From: Thiothrix sp.
GTDB taxonomy: Bacteria; Pseudomonadota; Gammaproteobacteria; Thiotrichales; Thiotrichaceae
Reading direction: 5' to 3'
DNA: 64,000 bases
Assembly: GCA_008015155.1 (NCBI GenBank)
Contig: SSFA01000019.1
Coordinates: forward strand, 124,001 to 188,000
Shown: positions 25,442 through 37,204 of the stretch, one piece after another
Layout: the number at the start of each line of letters is the position of its first letter
Numbering within the stretch: the stretch's first letter is position 1
Translations under genes and position numbers: made by a program
The notes under the pieces: generated by a model
What the model saw: the letters and a program-made list of their open reading frames with translations, nothing else
Database searches by the model: none
Told to the model about the DNA's origin: nothing

Positions 25442-27283
25442 TTATTTAGTGCCTCTTTCTTGAAGCAAGGATAAGAGATCATGCTTTTCTTGAGCGCTTA
25501 GGCCTTGAGTTTGGTCTTTAGCTAGTAAGCCTTCAATCGCTTTATCCATCGCTTGCTTTTTCATTCGTTGTAAACAATCCTGAAACTCGCGCTTTAATAA
25601 AATCTCATCACTCGACTGGGGTTGCCAGAGCATAAGTTTTTGGAGTGTTTTCTCATGGGTTGTGCCCCGAAAGCGCTCTAATAAAGCAGCAGCATTGAGT
25701 TCATGGAATTCTTCGATAGTTGCTACGATTTTAACAAGTAAGTCGACTCCCGGTAGCTCCCAGTCTAAGAGCTTCTCGGGGTGCTCAATGCACGCTACTA
25801 GCTCAGGAGAATGCACCAAAAGAGTGATAGCATAACGTACCGGCGTTTTACGTACTTCGAAATCGCTGAGGGTTCTTGGAGCTACGCCACCTACTTGTCT
25901 AGTTTGCTTAATGCCTTTGGACGATTTAAAGCGCCCTTTACCGAACTCAGCTTGCCCTACTTCCTTATTAATCAACTCCGTAGAGCCTTTCTCAAACACT
26001 AAATTGCTACGCCGTTGAACCTCTCTCAGCAGATGAGTTTTCAATAACACATGATCTGGAATCAGATCTAGCAAAAGCTTAGCTTCACTGCCAAATCTGA
26101 CACTATCTTCACTCGTGTGAAGCGTAGGTTCAAGCTCATACTCTAAACCTAAACCATCAATCAAACCTTCAATAAAAAACTTAGAAAGCGGATCAGCCTT
26201 ATCGACTAATTTTTCAAAAGCTTCTTTGCCAATCTTTCTAATTTGGCTATCCGGGTCTTCACCATCTGCTAAAAACAAAAACTTGATAACTCGATCATTT
26301 TTCAGGAGCGGAAGACTTAAAGTCAAAGCGCGCCAAGCGGCTTTACGACCTGCACGGTCTTTATCGAAAGCAAAAATAATTTCCGGAACTTGAGCAAATA
26401 AAAGTTCCAGATGTCGTTGCGTAGTGGCTGTACCCAAAGTCGCTACAGCGTAGGAAATGCCGTATTGCGCTAAAGCAATCACATCCATATAGCCTTCAAC
26501 GACTAAGACTCGCTTTAAATCGCGCGTATGTTGGCGCATTTCATACACACCATAGAGATCATCGCCTTTATGAAAGACTTCCGTTTCTGGCGAATTCAGG
26601 TATTTGGGTGTTCCACTACCTAGCACCCGCCCTCCAAAACCAATCACCTGACCTTTACGATTGCGAATTGGAAACATCAAGCGCCCGCGAAAGCGGTCGT
26701 AAATTTTGCCTGCTTCATTTTTTAGCTGTAGGCCACTTGCTAATAATTTGTCTTGACCATAATGCGCTGCAAATTGACGGCTAGTGGCTTGCCAATCATC
26801 TGGCGAGAAGCCCAAACTATAGTGTTTCACTACTTCCGCACTCAAACCCCGCTGCTGCAAATAGGCTTGTGCGTCTGGCGCTTGATTTAGATACTGCATA
26901 TACCATTTGGCCGCTGCCTCCAATAAGCTGTAGAGATCGGTAAGCTTAGCTTTTTTAGCCAAGGGCATAGATTTTGCATCATTTTCGCGAGGGACTTCGA
27001 TGCCCAGTATGCGTGCTAAAGCCTCAATGGCTTCGGTATATTCAAGGTGCTCGTATTCCATCAGGAAACTGATGGCTGAGCCATGTACCCCGCAGCCAAA
27101 GCAATGATAAAACTGCTTAGTAGGGCTGACTGTAAAGGAGGGAGTTTTCTCCCCATGAAACGGACAGCAGGCCATATATTCGCGTCCCGCTTTCTTAAGT
27201 GGAATGCGCGCTTGAATCACATCTACAATGTTGATGCGGGTGAGCAGTTGATCAATAAAGTCTTTGGGAATGCGTCCGGTCAT
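25442..27283 (-). CDS. dnaG: DNA primase DnaG
   Basis: 613 aa bacterial primase. The N-terminal zinc-binding domain has C40-x2-H43 ... C61-x2-C64 (CCPFHGEKTPSF, HCFGCG). The catalytic core has the RFRGRLMFPIRNRKGQVIGFGGR motif and the TOPRIM fold starting VVEGYMDVIALAQYG (about 261-275) with AFDKDRAGRKAAWRAL. The C-terminal ~150 residues are the helicase-binding domain that contacts DnaB. It makes RNA primers for lagging-strand synthesis. It is followed by rpoD on the same strand and is divergent from gltB. Confidence 0.96.
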   Translation of the reverse strand: MTGRIPKDFIDQLLTRINIVDVIQARIPLKKAGREYMACCPFHGEKTPSFTVSPTKQFYHCFGCGVHGSAISFLMEYEHLEYTEAIEALARILGIEVPRENDAKSMPLAKKAKLTDLYSLLEAAAKWYMQYLNQAPDAQAYLQQRGLSAEVVKHYSLGFSPDDWQATSRQFAAHYGQDKLLASGLQLKNEAGKIYDRFRGRLMFPIRNRKGQVIGFGGRVLGSGTPKYLNSPETEVFHKGDDLYGVYEMRQHTRDLKRVLVVEGYMDVIALAQYGISYAVATLGTATTQRHLELLFAQVPEIIFAFDKDRAGRKAAWRALTLSLPLLKNDRVIKFLFLADGEDPDSQIRKIGKEAFEKLVDKADPLSKFFIEGLIDGLGLEYELEPTLHTSEDSVRFGSEAKLLLDLIPDHVLLKTHLLREVQRRSNLVFEKGSTELINKEVGQAEFGKGRFKSSKGIKQTRQVGGVAPRTLSDFEVRKTPVRYAITLLVHSPELVACIEHPEKLLDWELPGVDLLVKIVATIEEFHELNAAALLERFRGTTHEKTLQKLMLWQPQSSDEILLKREFQDCLQRMKKQAMDKAIEGLLAKDQTQGLSAQEKHDLLSLLQERGTK

Positions 27284-27375
27284 GGATCAGCCGTAAAAGG
27301 TTTTGCGTGAGTGGATTAATACGATTAAAATGCGGTAACTGCCTGTATTATCAAGTGGCTCCCGCCTGCATCTTG

Positions 27376-27394
27376 ATCCTGATTATATCAGGAT
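27376..27394. promoter_or_regulatory. Perfect dyad upstream of gltB
   Basis: ATCCTGAT-TAT-ATCAGGAT, perfect 8 bp arms. It lies just before a likely gltB promoter (CTGGCA 27396-27401, 18 bases, CATAAT 27420-27425). No T-run follows, so an operator is more likely than a terminator. Confidence 0.4.
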
Positions 27395-27395
27395 A

Positions 27396-27425
27396 CTGGC
27401 ATATACCCTGTGAATTATCCATAAT
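27396..27425 (+). promoter_or_regulatory. Probable gltB promoter
   Basis: CTGGCA, 18-base spacer, CATAAT; moderate matches to the sigma-70 consensus. The leader to the gltB ATG would be about 22 bases. Confidence 0.35.
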
Positions 27426-27454
27426 AGTACCCCTTTTGTTGCGCGAAGGTTCCG

Positions 27455-30400
27455 ATGAAATACACTGAACTCCCCCCGGCGCAGGGCTTGTATGACCCTG
27501 CCAACGAACATGATGCCTGTGGCATGGGCTTTGTTGCTCACTTAAAAGGCGTTAAATCTGCCAAGATCGTTCAGCAAGCGCTAAAAGTTTTAACGCATAT
27601 GGAACATCGTGGGGCCTGTGGTTGCGAAGAAAATACCGGCGATGGCGCGGGTATTATGTTGCAAATCCCACATAAGTTCATGGTGAAGGAATGCGCTAAG
27701 CTAGGTATTAGCTTACCTGCTGTCGGTGATTATGCAGTTGGCTTTGTCTATTTGCCGCAAGATGAAGCCGCGCGCGCCGATGCGATTGCAACCACGGATC
27801 GCATGATTAAAGCGGAAGGTCAAACCTTATTGGGTTGGCGTGATATTCCAGTTAATCCAGCGCCGATTGGCAAATCCGCCTTACGCAGCATGCCCGCCAT
27901 GAAAATGGTCTTCATTGGCCGTTCCGCTGATGTAGAGCCAGGCATCGACTTCGAGCGCAAATTATATGTCATTCGTAAGCGCACCAGTGGTGACTTACTC
28001 TATCGTAAAGAACCAGGCTATATTTACTTTGCTAGCCTCTCCGCGCGTACCATTATTTATAAAGGGATGCTGACCACTGAACAAGTGGCGCAATACTATC
28101 CTGATCTGACTGATCCCGATATGGAATCAGCGATTGCCTTAGTGCATTCTCGCTTCTCGACCAATACCTTCCCAAGCTGGGAGCGTGCCCATCCGAACCG
28201 CTATATGATTCATAATGGTGAAATCAACACCATGCGTGGTAACCAAAATTGGATGAATGCCCGCGAAGCGATGATCAAAACTGAAGTCTTTAAGACGGAT
28301 GTGAAAAATTTGACGCCCATTGTGCGTCCCGATGGCAGCGATTCCGCACGTATGGACAATACCTTAGAGTTTTTATACCTCTCAGGTTATTCCCTACCGC
28401 ATGCGATGATGATGATGGTTCCAGAGCCTTGGGCGAATCATGAAAGCATGAGCCCTGAAAAGCGGGCTTTCTATGAATATCATAGTTGCTTAATGGAGCC
28501 TTGGGATGGCCCTGCGGCTTTAGGTTTTACCGATGGTACTTTAGTCGGTGCGACTTTAGACCGGAATGGCTTACGCCCTTCGCGTTATTATCTGACTGAT
28601 GATGATTTGATTATTCTGGCTTCTGAAGTCGGCGTGTTGGATGACCTCCCCATTGAACGGGTCATTTCTAAGCAGCGCTTACAGCCAGGACGTATGCTAC
28701 TAGTGGATACAGCTGCAGGACGCATTGTTGCTGATGAAGAAATCAAAGCAGAAATGGCTGCGGCTAAGCCTTATCAGGAATGGCTGGATAAGCATTTAAC
28801 TAAGCTAGAAGATCTGCCCGCTGCACCTGAAGCCCCTTTACCTGATCATGACACCCTGATCCAACGTCAAAAAGCCTTCGGTTACACTTATGAAGATGTA
28901 CGTAAAGTCATTGTACCGATGGCGATGGATGGGATTGATCCTTTAGGTGCAATGGGTTGTGACTCACCACTAGCGGTATTGTCCGATAAGCCGCAACCTT
29001 TGTTTAACTATTTCAAGCAACTATTTGCACAAGTCACCAACCCGCCTTTAGATGCGATTCGTGAAGAAATCGTCACTTCTGCGCTCACGACACTAGGCTC
29101 AGAGGGCGACATCACTAATCCCACTGCCGAAAGCTGCCATCACATTCTGCTGCAATCGCCAGTTCTGCATAATGACGAATTAGCTAAATTAAAATACGTA
29201 CAAAAATCTGGCTTTAAGTCGATGACTTTGCCAATTTTATTCAAAGCTGATAATGCGCCTGGCACTTTAGAGAAAGCGTTAGATGAATTATTTGCTGCGG
29301 CAGATAATGCTATCGATAATGGCGCTAATTTGCTGATTTTATCGGATCGTGGCGTGGATAAAGACTTCGCGCCGATTCCATCTTTATTGGCTGTGGCTGG
29401 CTTACATCATCACCTGATTCGGGATGGTAAACGTACCCGTGTCAGTTTGATTTTAGAATCGGGTGAGCCACGCGAAGTCCACCATTTTGCAGCGCTCTTA
29501 GGCTATGGCGCACAGGCAGTTAATCCTTATACCGCGTTTGAGTCGATTGATGACTTATTGCGCGAAGGTATCATGAAAGATACTACCCACGATAAAGCCG
29601 TTGCCAAATATATTAAAGCGGCGACTAAAGGCGTGATTAAGGTCATGTCAAAAATAGGGATTTCTACGGTTCAATCCTATCGTGGCGCGCAAATTTTTGA
29701 AGCCTTAGGCATTCATAAAACTGTGGTAGATCGTTATTTTACTGCAACCGCTTCACGGATTGGTGGGATTGATCTCGACACGATCGCCAAAGAAACTTTA
29801 ATGCGCCACAAGCATGCTTATGGTCAGCATGACAGTGGTTTGCGCACCCTGAATTCTGGTGGTGTTTTCCAATGGCGTAGTGGTGAAGATGAGCATCAAT
29901 ACAATCCGCAAACCATTTATATGGCACAAAAAGCGGTGCGTACCAATGACTATAAGCTCTTCAAGCAATACACCGAATTGTTGAATAATGATCCAGAAGT
30001 GCGCTTTAACCTGCGTAATTTATTGGATTTCCATTATGCCGACCAAGCTATTCCTTTGAGTGAAGTTGAGCCTGCTGCTGAGATCGTCAAACGCTTTAAA
30101 ACAGGCGCGATGTCTTTAGGCTCAATTAGCCCAGAAGCGCATGAAGCGCTTGCTATTGCAATGAATCGGATTGGTGGTAAATCGAACTCCGGTGAGGGTG
30201 GTGAAGACCCAGCCCGTTATACTCCTGAGCCGAATGGCGATTCGCGGTGTAGTGCGATTAAGCAAGCTGCTTCTGGTCGCTTTGGGGTCAATAGCCATTA
30301 TTTGACCAATGCGCAAGAGCTGCAAATCAAACTAGCGCAAGGTGCAAAGCCGGGTGAAGGTGGTCAGCTACCGGGCAAAAAGGTTTATCCTTATATTGCG

Positions 30401-32047
30401 AAAAACCGTGGTACTACACCCGGTGTCGGTTTGATTTCACCACCACCGCATCATGACATTTACTCGATTGAAGACTTAGCACAGCTCATTCATGACTTAA
30501 AAAATGCTAACCGTGCGGCGCGTATCAATGTCAAATTGGTATCAGGTTCAGGGGTAGGTACGATTGCAGCCGGTGTAGTTAAAGGTAAAGCCGATGTCGT
30601 TTTAGTCTCAGGCTATGACGGTGGTACAGGTGCCTCTCCTAAAACTAGCTTGCAACACGCTGGCTTACCTTGGGAATTAGGCTTGGCGGAAACCCATCAA
30701 ACGCTGCTACTGAATAATCTACGTAGCCGCGTGCGTGTGGAGACGGACGGCAAATTAATGACGGGTCGTGATGTTGTGGTCGCTGCTTTATTAGGTGCTG
30801 AAGAATATGGTTTTGCGACCCTACCTTTAGTGGCTTTAGGCTGTGTGATGATGCGTGTTTGCCACTTGGACACTTGTCCTGTGGGCATTGCTACTCAAAA
30901 CCCAGAACTGCGTAAAAAGTACAGCGGTGATCCGCAGTATGTAATCAATTTGCTGCATTTCATTGCTGAAGACATGCGCGAATACATGGCGAAACTAGGC
31001 TTCCGTACCATTGATGAAATGGTCGGGCGCGTCGATCGCTTATATGCTAAACCTGTTGAGCATTGGAAAGCTGGCAAAGTCGATTTAAGTGCCCTGCTCT
31101 ATCAACCAGAGTTGGAAGAGTGTGATGGTGTGCGTTGTAACCGCGCGCAAGATCATGGCATCGCCCAGTCGATGGATATGCGTACTATCCTTGAAACTTG
31201 CCAACCAGCGATTGAAAACGGCACGCCTGTCAAAGCTGAGTTTCAAGTGAAAAACATCGACCGTGTAGTAGGGACGATTACTGGGAATGAAATCACCAAG
31301 CGTTATGGCGCAGCAGGCTTGCCTGATGACACCATTCAACTGAAGTTCTATGGCTCAGCAGGGCAAAGCTTTGGTGCTTTCGTGCCACGCGGTATGACTT
31401 TAGAGCTTGAAGGTGATTCGAACGACTATATCGGTAAAGGTTTATCCGGTGGGAAGATTATTGTTTACCCTCCTAAACAAGCCCGCTATGTAGCCGAGGA
31501 AAATATCTTAATCGGTAATGTTGCCTTCTTTGGCGCAACTAGTGGTGAAGCTTATATTCGTGGTATTGCGGGTGAGCGCTTCTGTGTACGTAACTCAGGT
31601 GTCAATGTCATCGTTGAAGGCACAGGCGATCATGGTTGCGAATACATGACCGGTGGTCGTGTCATTGTGCTTGGGGATGTTGGTCGTAACTTCGCAGCAG
31701 GCATGTCAGGTGGTGTAGCTTATGTTTACGATCCAAAAGGTATCTTAGCCATTAGCGGTAATCGGGAAATGGTTAGCTACGAGCCTTTGAGCGAAGCTGA
31801 AGACATTAATCACGTCAAAAGCATGATTGAGAAGCATATTCTGCACACCGATAGCCCACGTGCTAAGGCTATTTTATCGAATTGGGAGCAAAGCGTATCG
31901 CAGTTTATTCGCGTGATGCCCCATGACTATAAGCGTGTCTTAGAGACAGTGAAGAAATTTGAAGCGCAAGGTATGACTGGCGAGGAAGCTTTAATGGCGG
32001 CCTTTAAAGCGAACAATGAAGATGTTACTCGTGCCAGTGGCAACTAA
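27455..32047 (+). CDS. gltB: Glutamate synthase (NADPH-type) large subunit
   Basis: 1530 aa alpha subunit of GOGAT, which moves the glutamine amide nitrogen to 2-oxoglutarate. The N-terminal class II amidotransferase begins after a 21-residue propeptide, leaving catalytic Cys22 (HDACGMGF). The centre holds the FMN-binding synthase domain ([45 protein letters not shown]). The 3Fe-4S ligand set is [19 protein letters not shown]. The C-terminal third is the GXGXG beta-helix ([32 protein letters not shown]). Intact and full length. gltD follows after 20 bases. Confidence 0.97.
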   Translation: MKYTELPPAQGLYDPANEHDACGMGFVAHLKGVKSAKIVQQALKVLTHMEHRGACGCEENTGDGAGIMLQIPHKFMVKECAKLGISLPAVGDYAVGFVYLPQDEAARADAIATTDRMIKAEGQTLLGWRDIPVNPAPIGKSALRSMPAMKMVFIGRSADVEPGIDFERKLYVIRKRTSGDLLYRKEPGYIYFASLSARTIIYKGMLTTEQVAQYYPDLTDPDMESAIALVHSRFSTNTFPSWERAHPNRYMIHNGEINTMRGNQNWMNAREAMIKTEVFKTDVKNLTPIVRPDGSDSARMDNTLEFLYLSGYSLPHAMMMMVPEPWANHESMSPEKRAFYEYHSCLMEPWDGPAALGFTDGTLVGATLDRNGLRPSRYYLTDDDLIILASEVGVLDDLPIERVISKQRLQPGRMLLVDTAAGRIVADEEIKAEMAAAKPYQEWLDKHLTKLEDLPAAPEAPLPDHDTLIQRQKAFGYTYEDVRKVIVPMAMDGIDPLGAMGCDSPLAVLSDKPQPLFNYFKQLFAQVTNPPLDAIREEIVTSALTTLGSEGDITNPTAESCHHILLQSPVLHNDELAKLKYVQKSGFKSMTLPILFKADNAPGTLEKALDELFAAADNAIDNGANLLILSDRGVDKDFAPIPSLLAVAGLHHHLIRDGKRTRVSLILESGEPREVHHFAALLGYGAQAVNPYTAFESIDDLLREGIMKDTTHDKAVAKYIKAATKGVIKVMSKIGISTVQSYRGAQIFEALGIHKTVVDRYFTATASRIGGIDLDTIAKETLMRHKHAYGQHDSGLRTLNSGGVFQWRSGEDEHQYNPQTIYMAQKAVRTNDYKLFKQYTELLNNDPEVRFNLRNLLDFHYADQAIPLSEVEPAAEIVKRFKTGAMSLGSISPEAHEALAIAMNRIGGKSNSGEGGEDPARYTPEPNGDSRCSAIKQAASGRFGVNSHYLTNAQELQIKLAQGAKPGEGGQLPGKKVYPYIAKNRGTTPGVGLISPPPHHDIYSIEDLAQLIHDLKNANRAARINVKLVSGSGVGTIAAGVVKGKADVVLVSGYDGGTGASPKTSLQHAGLPWELGLAETHQTLLLNNLRSRVRVETDGKLMTGRDVVVAALLGAEEYGFATLPLVALGCVMMRVCHLDTCPVGIATQNPELRKKYSGDPQYVINLLHFIAEDMREYMAKLGFRTIDEMVGRVDRLYAKPVEHWKAGKVDLSALLYQPELEECDGVRCNRAQDHGIAQSMDMRTILETCQPAIENGTPVKAEFQVKNIDRVVGTITGNEITKRYGAAGLPDDTIQLKFYGSAGQSFGAFVPRGMTLELEGDSNDYIGKGLSGGKIIVYPPKQARYVAEENILIGNVAFFGATSGEAYIRGIAGERFCVRNSGVNVIVEGTGDHGCEYMTGGRVIVLGDVGRNFAAGMSGGVAYVYDPKGILAISGNREMVSYEPLSEAEDINHVKSMIEKHILHTDSPRAKAILSNWEQSVSQFIRVMPHDYKRVLETVKKFEAQGMTGEEALMAAFKANNEDVTRASGN

Positions 32048-32067
32048 GCAGGGAGATTGCAAAAAGA

Positions 32068-33558
32068 ATGGGTAAACCAACTGGATTTATCGAATATGAG
32101 CGCGAACTGCCAGCCGATCGTTCGCCCTTAGAGCGCATCAAGGACTGGGGGGAATTTCACCTCCATTTCCATAGTGAAGCCGAAAGTCAACGTCAAGGTG
32201 CACGTTGTATGGAATGCGGCATTCCTTTCTGCCAAACGGGCAAGGTGTTACCAGGTGGTGCGAGTGGCTGCCCAGTGAATAACTTGATTCCAGAATGGAA
32301 TGACATGATTTATCGGGGTTTGTGGCGCGAAGCTTATGAGCGTCTGCGAATGACTAATAACTTCCCCGAGTTTACAGGTCGTGTTTGCCCTGCTCCTTGT
32401 GAAGGGGCCTGTACTTTAGGCTTAAACGAAAACCCTGTCACGATTAAGCTGAATGAAGTCAGTATTATTGATAAAGCCTTTGCTGAAGGCTGGGTACGCC
32501 CTGAGCCACCGGAATTTCGTACTGGTAAAAAAGTTGCTGTAATTGGTTCAGGCCCTGCTGGCTTAGCCTGTGCGGATCAACTGAATAAAGTCGGTCATGA
32601 AGTCACTGTCTACGAGCGTGCTGACCGCATTGGCGGTTTGCTCATGTACGGCATTCCGAATATGAAACTGGATAAAACCGAGGTCGTTCAGCGACGGGTT
32701 GATTTGATGGCAGCCGAAGGCATTAAGTTTGTCACAGGTGTTCATGTGGGCAAAGATATCTCTGCCGCTGATTTACGCAAAGATTTCGATGCTGTGGTTT
32801 TGTGTGCAGGTGCAACTCAAGCACGGGATTTACCTGCACCAGGCCGTGAGCTAAGCGGTGTCCATTATGCGATGGAGTTTTTAACCGCGAATACCAAAAG
32901 CCTGTTGGATTCTAAACATGCGGATGGCAACTATATCTCGGCTAAAGATAAGCATGTCATTGTCATCGGTGGTGGTGATACGGGTACAGACTGTGTAGGT
33001 ACATCGATTCGTCATGGCTGTAAATCTGTCACTCAATTAGAAATTATGCCACGTGCACCTGATCAACGCGCTCCGACCAATCCTTGGCCAGAATGGCCTT
33101 TGATTTTCAGAGTTGATTATGGACAGGAGGAAGCGGCTGCTTTATTTGGTGCTGATCCTCGCCATTATCTCGTCTCTACTAAGAAATTTGTCGGCAATGC
33201 AGCAGGCCAAGTTCAGGAAATTCATACCGTTGGAGTGCAATGGGAAAAAATGCCTGATGGGCGTATGAATTTAGTCGAAATTGCAGGTACTGAACGAGTA
33301 CTACCAGCCGATTTAATTCTATTAGCCATGGGTTTCACTGGACCTGAAAAGGCATTGATTGAAAGTAGTCAAGTAGAAACTGACGCGCGCGGCAATGTCA
33401 AAGCGGACTATGGCAAATATACGACTAATATCCCCGGTGTATTTGCTGCTGGCGATATGCGCCGTGGTCAAAGCTTAGTAGTTTGGGCGATTAATGAAGG
33501 TCGCCAAGCAGCTCGCGAATGTGACCGTTTCTTAATGGGCGAAACAACACTGCCTTAG
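32068..33558 (+). CDS. gltD: Glutamate synthase small subunit
   Basis: 496 aa beta subunit, which takes electrons from NAD(P)H through FAD to the 4Fe-4S clusters and the large subunit. The N-terminal cysteine-rich domain has [10 protein letters not shown] ... [13 protein letters not shown] and [14 protein letters not shown]. Then an FAD site [18 protein letters not shown] and an NAD(P) site [22 protein letters not shown], and the end [23 protein letters not shown]. Length is normal. It shares a terminator with the convergent tyrosine-kinase gene. Confidence 0.97.
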   Translation: MGKPTGFIEYERELPADRSPLERIKDWGEFHLHFHSEAESQRQGARCMECGIPFCQTGKVLPGGASGCPVNNLIPEWNDMIYRGLWREAYERLRMTNNFPEFTGRVCPAPCEGACTLGLNENPVTIKLNEVSIIDKAFAEGWVRPEPPEFRTGKKVAVIGSGPAGLACADQLNKVGHEVTVYERADRIGGLLMYGIPNMKLDKTEVVQRRVDLMAAEGIKFVTGVHVGKDISAADLRKDFDAVVLCAGATQARDLPAPGRELSGVHYAMEFLTANTKSLLDSKHADGNYISAKDKHVIVIGGGDTGTDCVGTSIRHGCKSVTQLEIMPRAPDQRAPTNPWPEWPLIFRVDYGQEEAAALFGADPRHYLVSTKKFVGNAAGQVQEIHTVGVQWEKMPDGRMNLVEIAGTERVLPADLILLAMGFTGPEKALIESSQVETDARGNVKADYGKYTTNIPGVFAAGDMRRGQSLVVWAINEGRQAARECDRFLMGETTLP

Positions 33559-33572
33559 TCAGCGTATTGATC

Positions 33573-33604
33573 AACACCCCTAAACTCATTATTTAGGGGT
33601 GTTT
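33573..33604. terminator. Shared terminator between gltD and the Wzc-like gene
   Basis: AACACCCCTAAA/TTTAGGGGTGTT stem with a 7-base loop, flanked by weak A/T runs. It lies between convergent genes. Confidence 0.85.
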
Positions 33605-33613
33605 CATCTTCGT

Positions 33614-35962
33614 CTAAGCAGCGGCTTTATCTCGAGTTAAATTCAGACCGCCTGTTGCTGATTCTTCATAAGCCTCTCTCTTCCCGGCACCACGGTTATA
33701 CCGATCGTAATAGCGTGCATCCACAACCCCATGTTTAGCATTGACCACCAGAAACCCACCAATTGTAGGCTTAACTCGCTGCAGTTGCTGAATTGCATTC
33801 AACACTAGCTTGCGATCCATATTTTTCTCATTAGTGACAAGTAACGTGTTATCCGCCTGGGCAGCTAATAGGAGTGCATCCGCAAACCCCATCACAGGAG
33901 GTGCATCTATAATCGTCACGTCAAAATGGCGCCGAGCCATTTCGAGCAGTTGATGCAGCTTAGCACTGGCTAGAATGCTACTTGGATCTACGCGAAATGG
34001 TCCTGAAGTCATGACATAAGCATTTTTCATATGAGGTACTTGCTGCGTCACTTGAGCCAATTCAGCACGACCTTCTACATAATCACTCAAGCCTCGAGTA
34101 TTACTGATACCCAGCTTGGTATGTACAGTAGGACGACGTAAATCAGCATCAATCAATAAGACTTTCGCCCCCATTTGTGCATGGCTTAAGGCTAAATTGA
34201 CAGAAGAAGTCGATTTACCTTCAGATGGATTAACACTTGTTAGAACGATCACACTGGGTTTACCCGCTTGTAAGGCAAAACGAATATTAGTAGCAGCAAT
34301 CCGATAAGCTTCAGCTGCAGGTGAATTAGGATCACGCATAGTGATCATTGCTAAATCTTGCTCACTCATCCGGCGTACATGCGGAATCGTACCTAATACC
34401 GGTAAGCCACTCACGGACTGCAATTCATCGCCAGAGGTTAGAGAGCGGCGCAAGGTTTCACGTAACAGAGCTAGTGCTGAAGCTAAAATTAAGCCTGTGA
34501 TTAACCCGACCAATAAATTGATAGCTTTATTAGGACGGAACGGTTCTGCAGGCGGTTTAGCTGCATCAACAATCCGGATATTCGTTGCTTTATTGGCTCC
34601 TGCAGCGACATTCACTTCATTCACGCGCTTTAATAAATCATCATAAAGCTTACGACTTGTTTCTACTTCACGCTTGAGTGCATTGTACTCTACACTACGA
34701 TCGCGCAAGTTAACCAACTCCCCTTTATAACTTGAAAGCTCACCGCGAATTTGTCCTTCCAAGCGCTTAGAGGCTGCAAATTCGGCTTCTAAAGACTGCT
34801 TTAAATTACTTACTTCAGTGGCTAGCTTAGCTTTTACAGTCTCGATTTGTTGCGCGAGCTGTTGCATCTCTGGATAAGCGGGTTTAAACACCTTGGATTG
34901 ATTTTGATACTGCCCTTCCAAGTCTACTAATTGGCGTTTTAAGGACTCCACAACGGGATTAGTCAATACCCCCGCAACATTACCATGCTTACGTGCTTGA
35001 CCTAATTGACTTTCTGCTTCAATTCGCCGCCGCTCAGCAGTAGCTAAGGCTGTATTTAATTCATTTAGCTTTTGCTCCTGGGTAGCTTGGCTATTATTTA
35101 CTTCAAGAATTTGATTGTCCCGCGCATATCTCACCATTTCGTTTTCACTATTGGTCAAACGCTCACGGGCTTTTTCTAGTTCACGATCTAAGAAAGCTTG
35201 GGCATAGATATCCGTCTGGCTACTATTGCTAATAGAGCTCTTGATGTATAAATCGATCAACTTATTAACAATTTCCGCCGAGATGACCGGATCAATACTT
35301 TCGTAATAAACCTTCACTAAATGAGCTTTTTCAATGGGTTCGACATAAAGGTTTTTCAGAAAGAGATCAATATTATCACCTTTTATGGCTGGCTTAGGCG
35401 CAGTGGCCTTTTCGCCCAGCAAACTTGCAGGCAACAGTGCCATTAGCTGATCTTTGATTCCTGATAGAGTTTGTTTGGCATCCTGCCAAATTTGCCCAAG
35501 CGGTGTTGGCTTTTCTTTCAATTCAAATAAGCGCTTATCCAAATCTAGTGCATTGATCACTTGTTCAGCTAATTGGCGACTTTTTAATTGTTCATACTGA
35601 GTACGAAAAAACATATCGCCCTCACCCATATCAGGAGAGACTTGACGTACATTCCCAAAATCAACGACTTGTGCACCCTGCTTTTCAATCTGAATAGTCG
35701 AGCTAGCTCGGTACTCTGGCTTTTGCATTAAAGTAATTAAGGCAGTCACTAAAAGCACGAGGAATAAACTACTTAAAAATAACCATTTCTGCCGCCATAA
35801 CCTTTGCCAAACCTGAGCCAAGCTTAGCAGACTAGAGCTATTGGGATTCTGCTTGGCTCCTACCGCAGACATTAACTCCGGCGACGGTATGATCACAGGA
35901 ATACTTGGATTCGCTACGGTTGGAATTTGCTCAGACACGGTTAACATCATGTTATCTGCCAT
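33614..35962 (-). CDS. Polysaccharide chain-length/tyrosine autokinase (Wzc/ExoP-type)
   Basis: 782 aa inner-membrane protein. A first membrane helix is at about 60-79, then a long periplasmic Wzz-type coiled-coil region, a second helix near residue 485 (GLITGLILASALALL), and a C-terminal BY-kinase. Kinase motifs are Walker A NPSEGKSTSS, Walker A' VLLIDADLRRP and Walker B VTIIDAPPV. A tyrosine-rich tail (RYYDRYNRG...EAYEE) is the usual autophosphorylation cluster. Such proteins set chain length and drive export of capsule or exopolysaccharide with Wza and Wzy. No Wza gene is in the window. It is divergent from the plus-strand biosynthesis genes. Confidence 0.92.
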   Translation of the reverse strand: MADNMMLTVSEQIPTVANPSIPVIIPSPELMSAVGAKQNPNSSSLLSLAQVWQRLWRQKWLFLSSLFLVLLVTALITLMQKPEYRASSTIQIEKQGAQVVDFGNVRQVSPDMGEGDMFFRTQYEQLKSRQLAEQVINALDLDKRLFELKEKPTPLGQIWQDAKQTLSGIKDQLMALLPASLLGEKATAPKPAIKGDNIDLFLKNLYVEPIEKAHLVKVYYESIDPVISAEIVNKLIDLYIKSSISNSSQTDIYAQAFLDRELEKARERLTNSENEMVRYARDNQILEVNNSQATQEQKLNELNTALATAERRRIEAESQLGQARKHGNVAGVLTNPVVESLKRQLVDLEGQYQNQSKVFKPAYPEMQQLAQQIETVKAKLATEVSNLKQSLEAEFAASKRLEGQIRGELSSYKGELVNLRDRSVEYNALKREVETSRKLYDDLLKRVNEVNVAAGANKATNIRIVDAAKPPAEPFRPNKAINLLVGLITGLILASALALLRETLRRSLTSGDELQSVSGLPVLGTIPHVRRMSEQDLAMITMRDPNSPAAEAYRIAATNIRFALQAGKPSVIVLTSVNPSEGKSTSSVNLALSHAQMGAKVLLIDADLRRPTVHTKLGISNTRGLSDYVEGRAELAQVTQQVPHMKNAYVMTSGPFRVDPSSILASAKLHQLLEMARRHFDVTIIDAPPVMGFADALLLAAQADNTLLVTNEKNMDRKLVLNAIQQLQRVKPTIGGFLVVNAKHGVVDARYYDRYNRGAGKREAYEESATGGLNLTRDKAAA

Positions 35963-36183
35963 TGGGGTAAAATATCTGATGCTATCCTCTTATAACATTT
36001 TTCTATATGCAAAAGCTCAACTGCATACCGCAGCATTTTTTTAGATAAGCGGCTAGTCGATAGTCAAGTCGCGCTTATTCCTTTTACCTAGAAACTTTGC
36101 CCTCTTATCCATTCTGTCCAAGCGAAACACCTGCTATCCATTAATAATCTAAGCAACTAATTAGCAAATCGAGTGCCCCGCCG

Positions 36184-37203
36184 ATGGCTATACGAATTAA
36201 AGAATTAAATAAGTCAGCAGAGAAATATCCAAAACTAGGTTTAGATGAACCGGTATTTACGAGCTCAGCCTTTAGATTAGCTTTAGCCGCAGAATATAAA
36301 CTGCAGGCTTTAGATTTAGAATTGTCTTTTGCAAATCAGACTCTAATTGTTCCTATTTTTTTAAAAAATAGCCGCTTTGGTTTAGGTACCAACACCCTGA
36401 TTATCGGTGCAGGTTTTGATAAAACCGGTGAACTGAATTTATCTAATGATGCTTATAGTGACTTCATTAGTCAGTTATTAAAAGAACTACCCGATCTAGA
36501 TTTGAAAGCCAAACAGTTAGAATTGCGTACAACTAAGCAACTGCCTTTTACGATTGATCGGTCTGATAAGGTCGAATTAATTGTAGATCTGAGTAAAACC
36601 TGTGAGCAACGCCTAAAAGACTTTTCCAAATCGACTCGGCGCAATATTCGCCAAACTTTGCAACAAGGTTATACCTTTAAATTTGGCAATGATTTAGAAG
36701 TTTTGAACGATTTTTACCTTCTCTATTTAAAACAAATGCATGAGGTAGGGAGCTTGCCGCACAGTCGGACGTTCTTTGAAAATCTGCATAAACACTGCAA
36801 GAACTCTATTTCACTCTGTGTAGGCTATTTTGCTGATACACCTGTAGTAGCAGCATTTGGCTTTCTTTCTCAAGAAGAGTTGTATGGCGCTTGGATGGGT
36901 TTAGACCCTGCCTATAAAAAAGATAATGTGTTTCTCAGCATGCTTTGGTCAATTATCGAACACTGCGAGCAAATCGGCAAAGCTAGATATAATTTAGGGC
37001 GCTCTTCAGTAGGTAGTAGTGCTTATGAATTTAAACGCCGCTTAGCCGACTACACCCACCCTATTCACTATTATCAATTAGCACTTCCCCAAGCAAAAAC
37101 AGCGCGTTCAGCGGTCTATAGCAGCGCGTCTTGGCTGATTCGTAACAGTCCTCCTTTTGTTATGAATACACTTTCCCGTCACCTCATCCATAAGTTCTAC
37201 TAA
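36184..37203 (+). CDS. FemAB-like GNAT-fold acyl/aminoacyl transferase
   Basis: 339 aa protein of the FemAB/BioF2-like group (Acetyltransf_6 type). The second half carries the family pattern FSKSTRRNIRQTLQQGY, ... FLSQEELYGAWMGLDPAYKKDNVFLSMLWSIIEHCEQIGKARYNLGRSSVGSSAYEFKRRLADYTHPIHYYQL. This is close to the FemAB-type proteins that occur in exopolysaccharide loci. It probably adds an acyl or aminoacyl group to a sugar or lipid-linked intermediate; the reaction is not proven. It is the first gene of a four-gene plus-strand set, one base before the glycosyltransferase. Confidence 0.75.
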   Translation: MAIRIKELNKSAEKYPKLGLDEPVFTSSAFRLALAAEYKLQALDLELSFANQTLIVPIFLKNSRFGLGTNTLIIGAGFDKTGELNLSNDAYSDFISQLLKELPDLDLKAKQLELRTTKQLPFTIDRSDKVELIVDLSKTCEQRLKDFSKSTRRNIRQTLQQGYTFKFGNDLEVLNDFYLLYLKQMHEVGSLPHSRTFFENLHKHCKNSISLCVGYFADTPVVAAFGFLSQEELYGAWMGLDPAYKKDNVFLSMLWSIIEHCEQIGKARYNLGRSSVGSSAYEFKRRLADYTHPIHYYQLALPQAKTARSAVYSSASWLIRNSPPFVMNTLSRHLIHKFY

Positions 37204-37204
37204 T

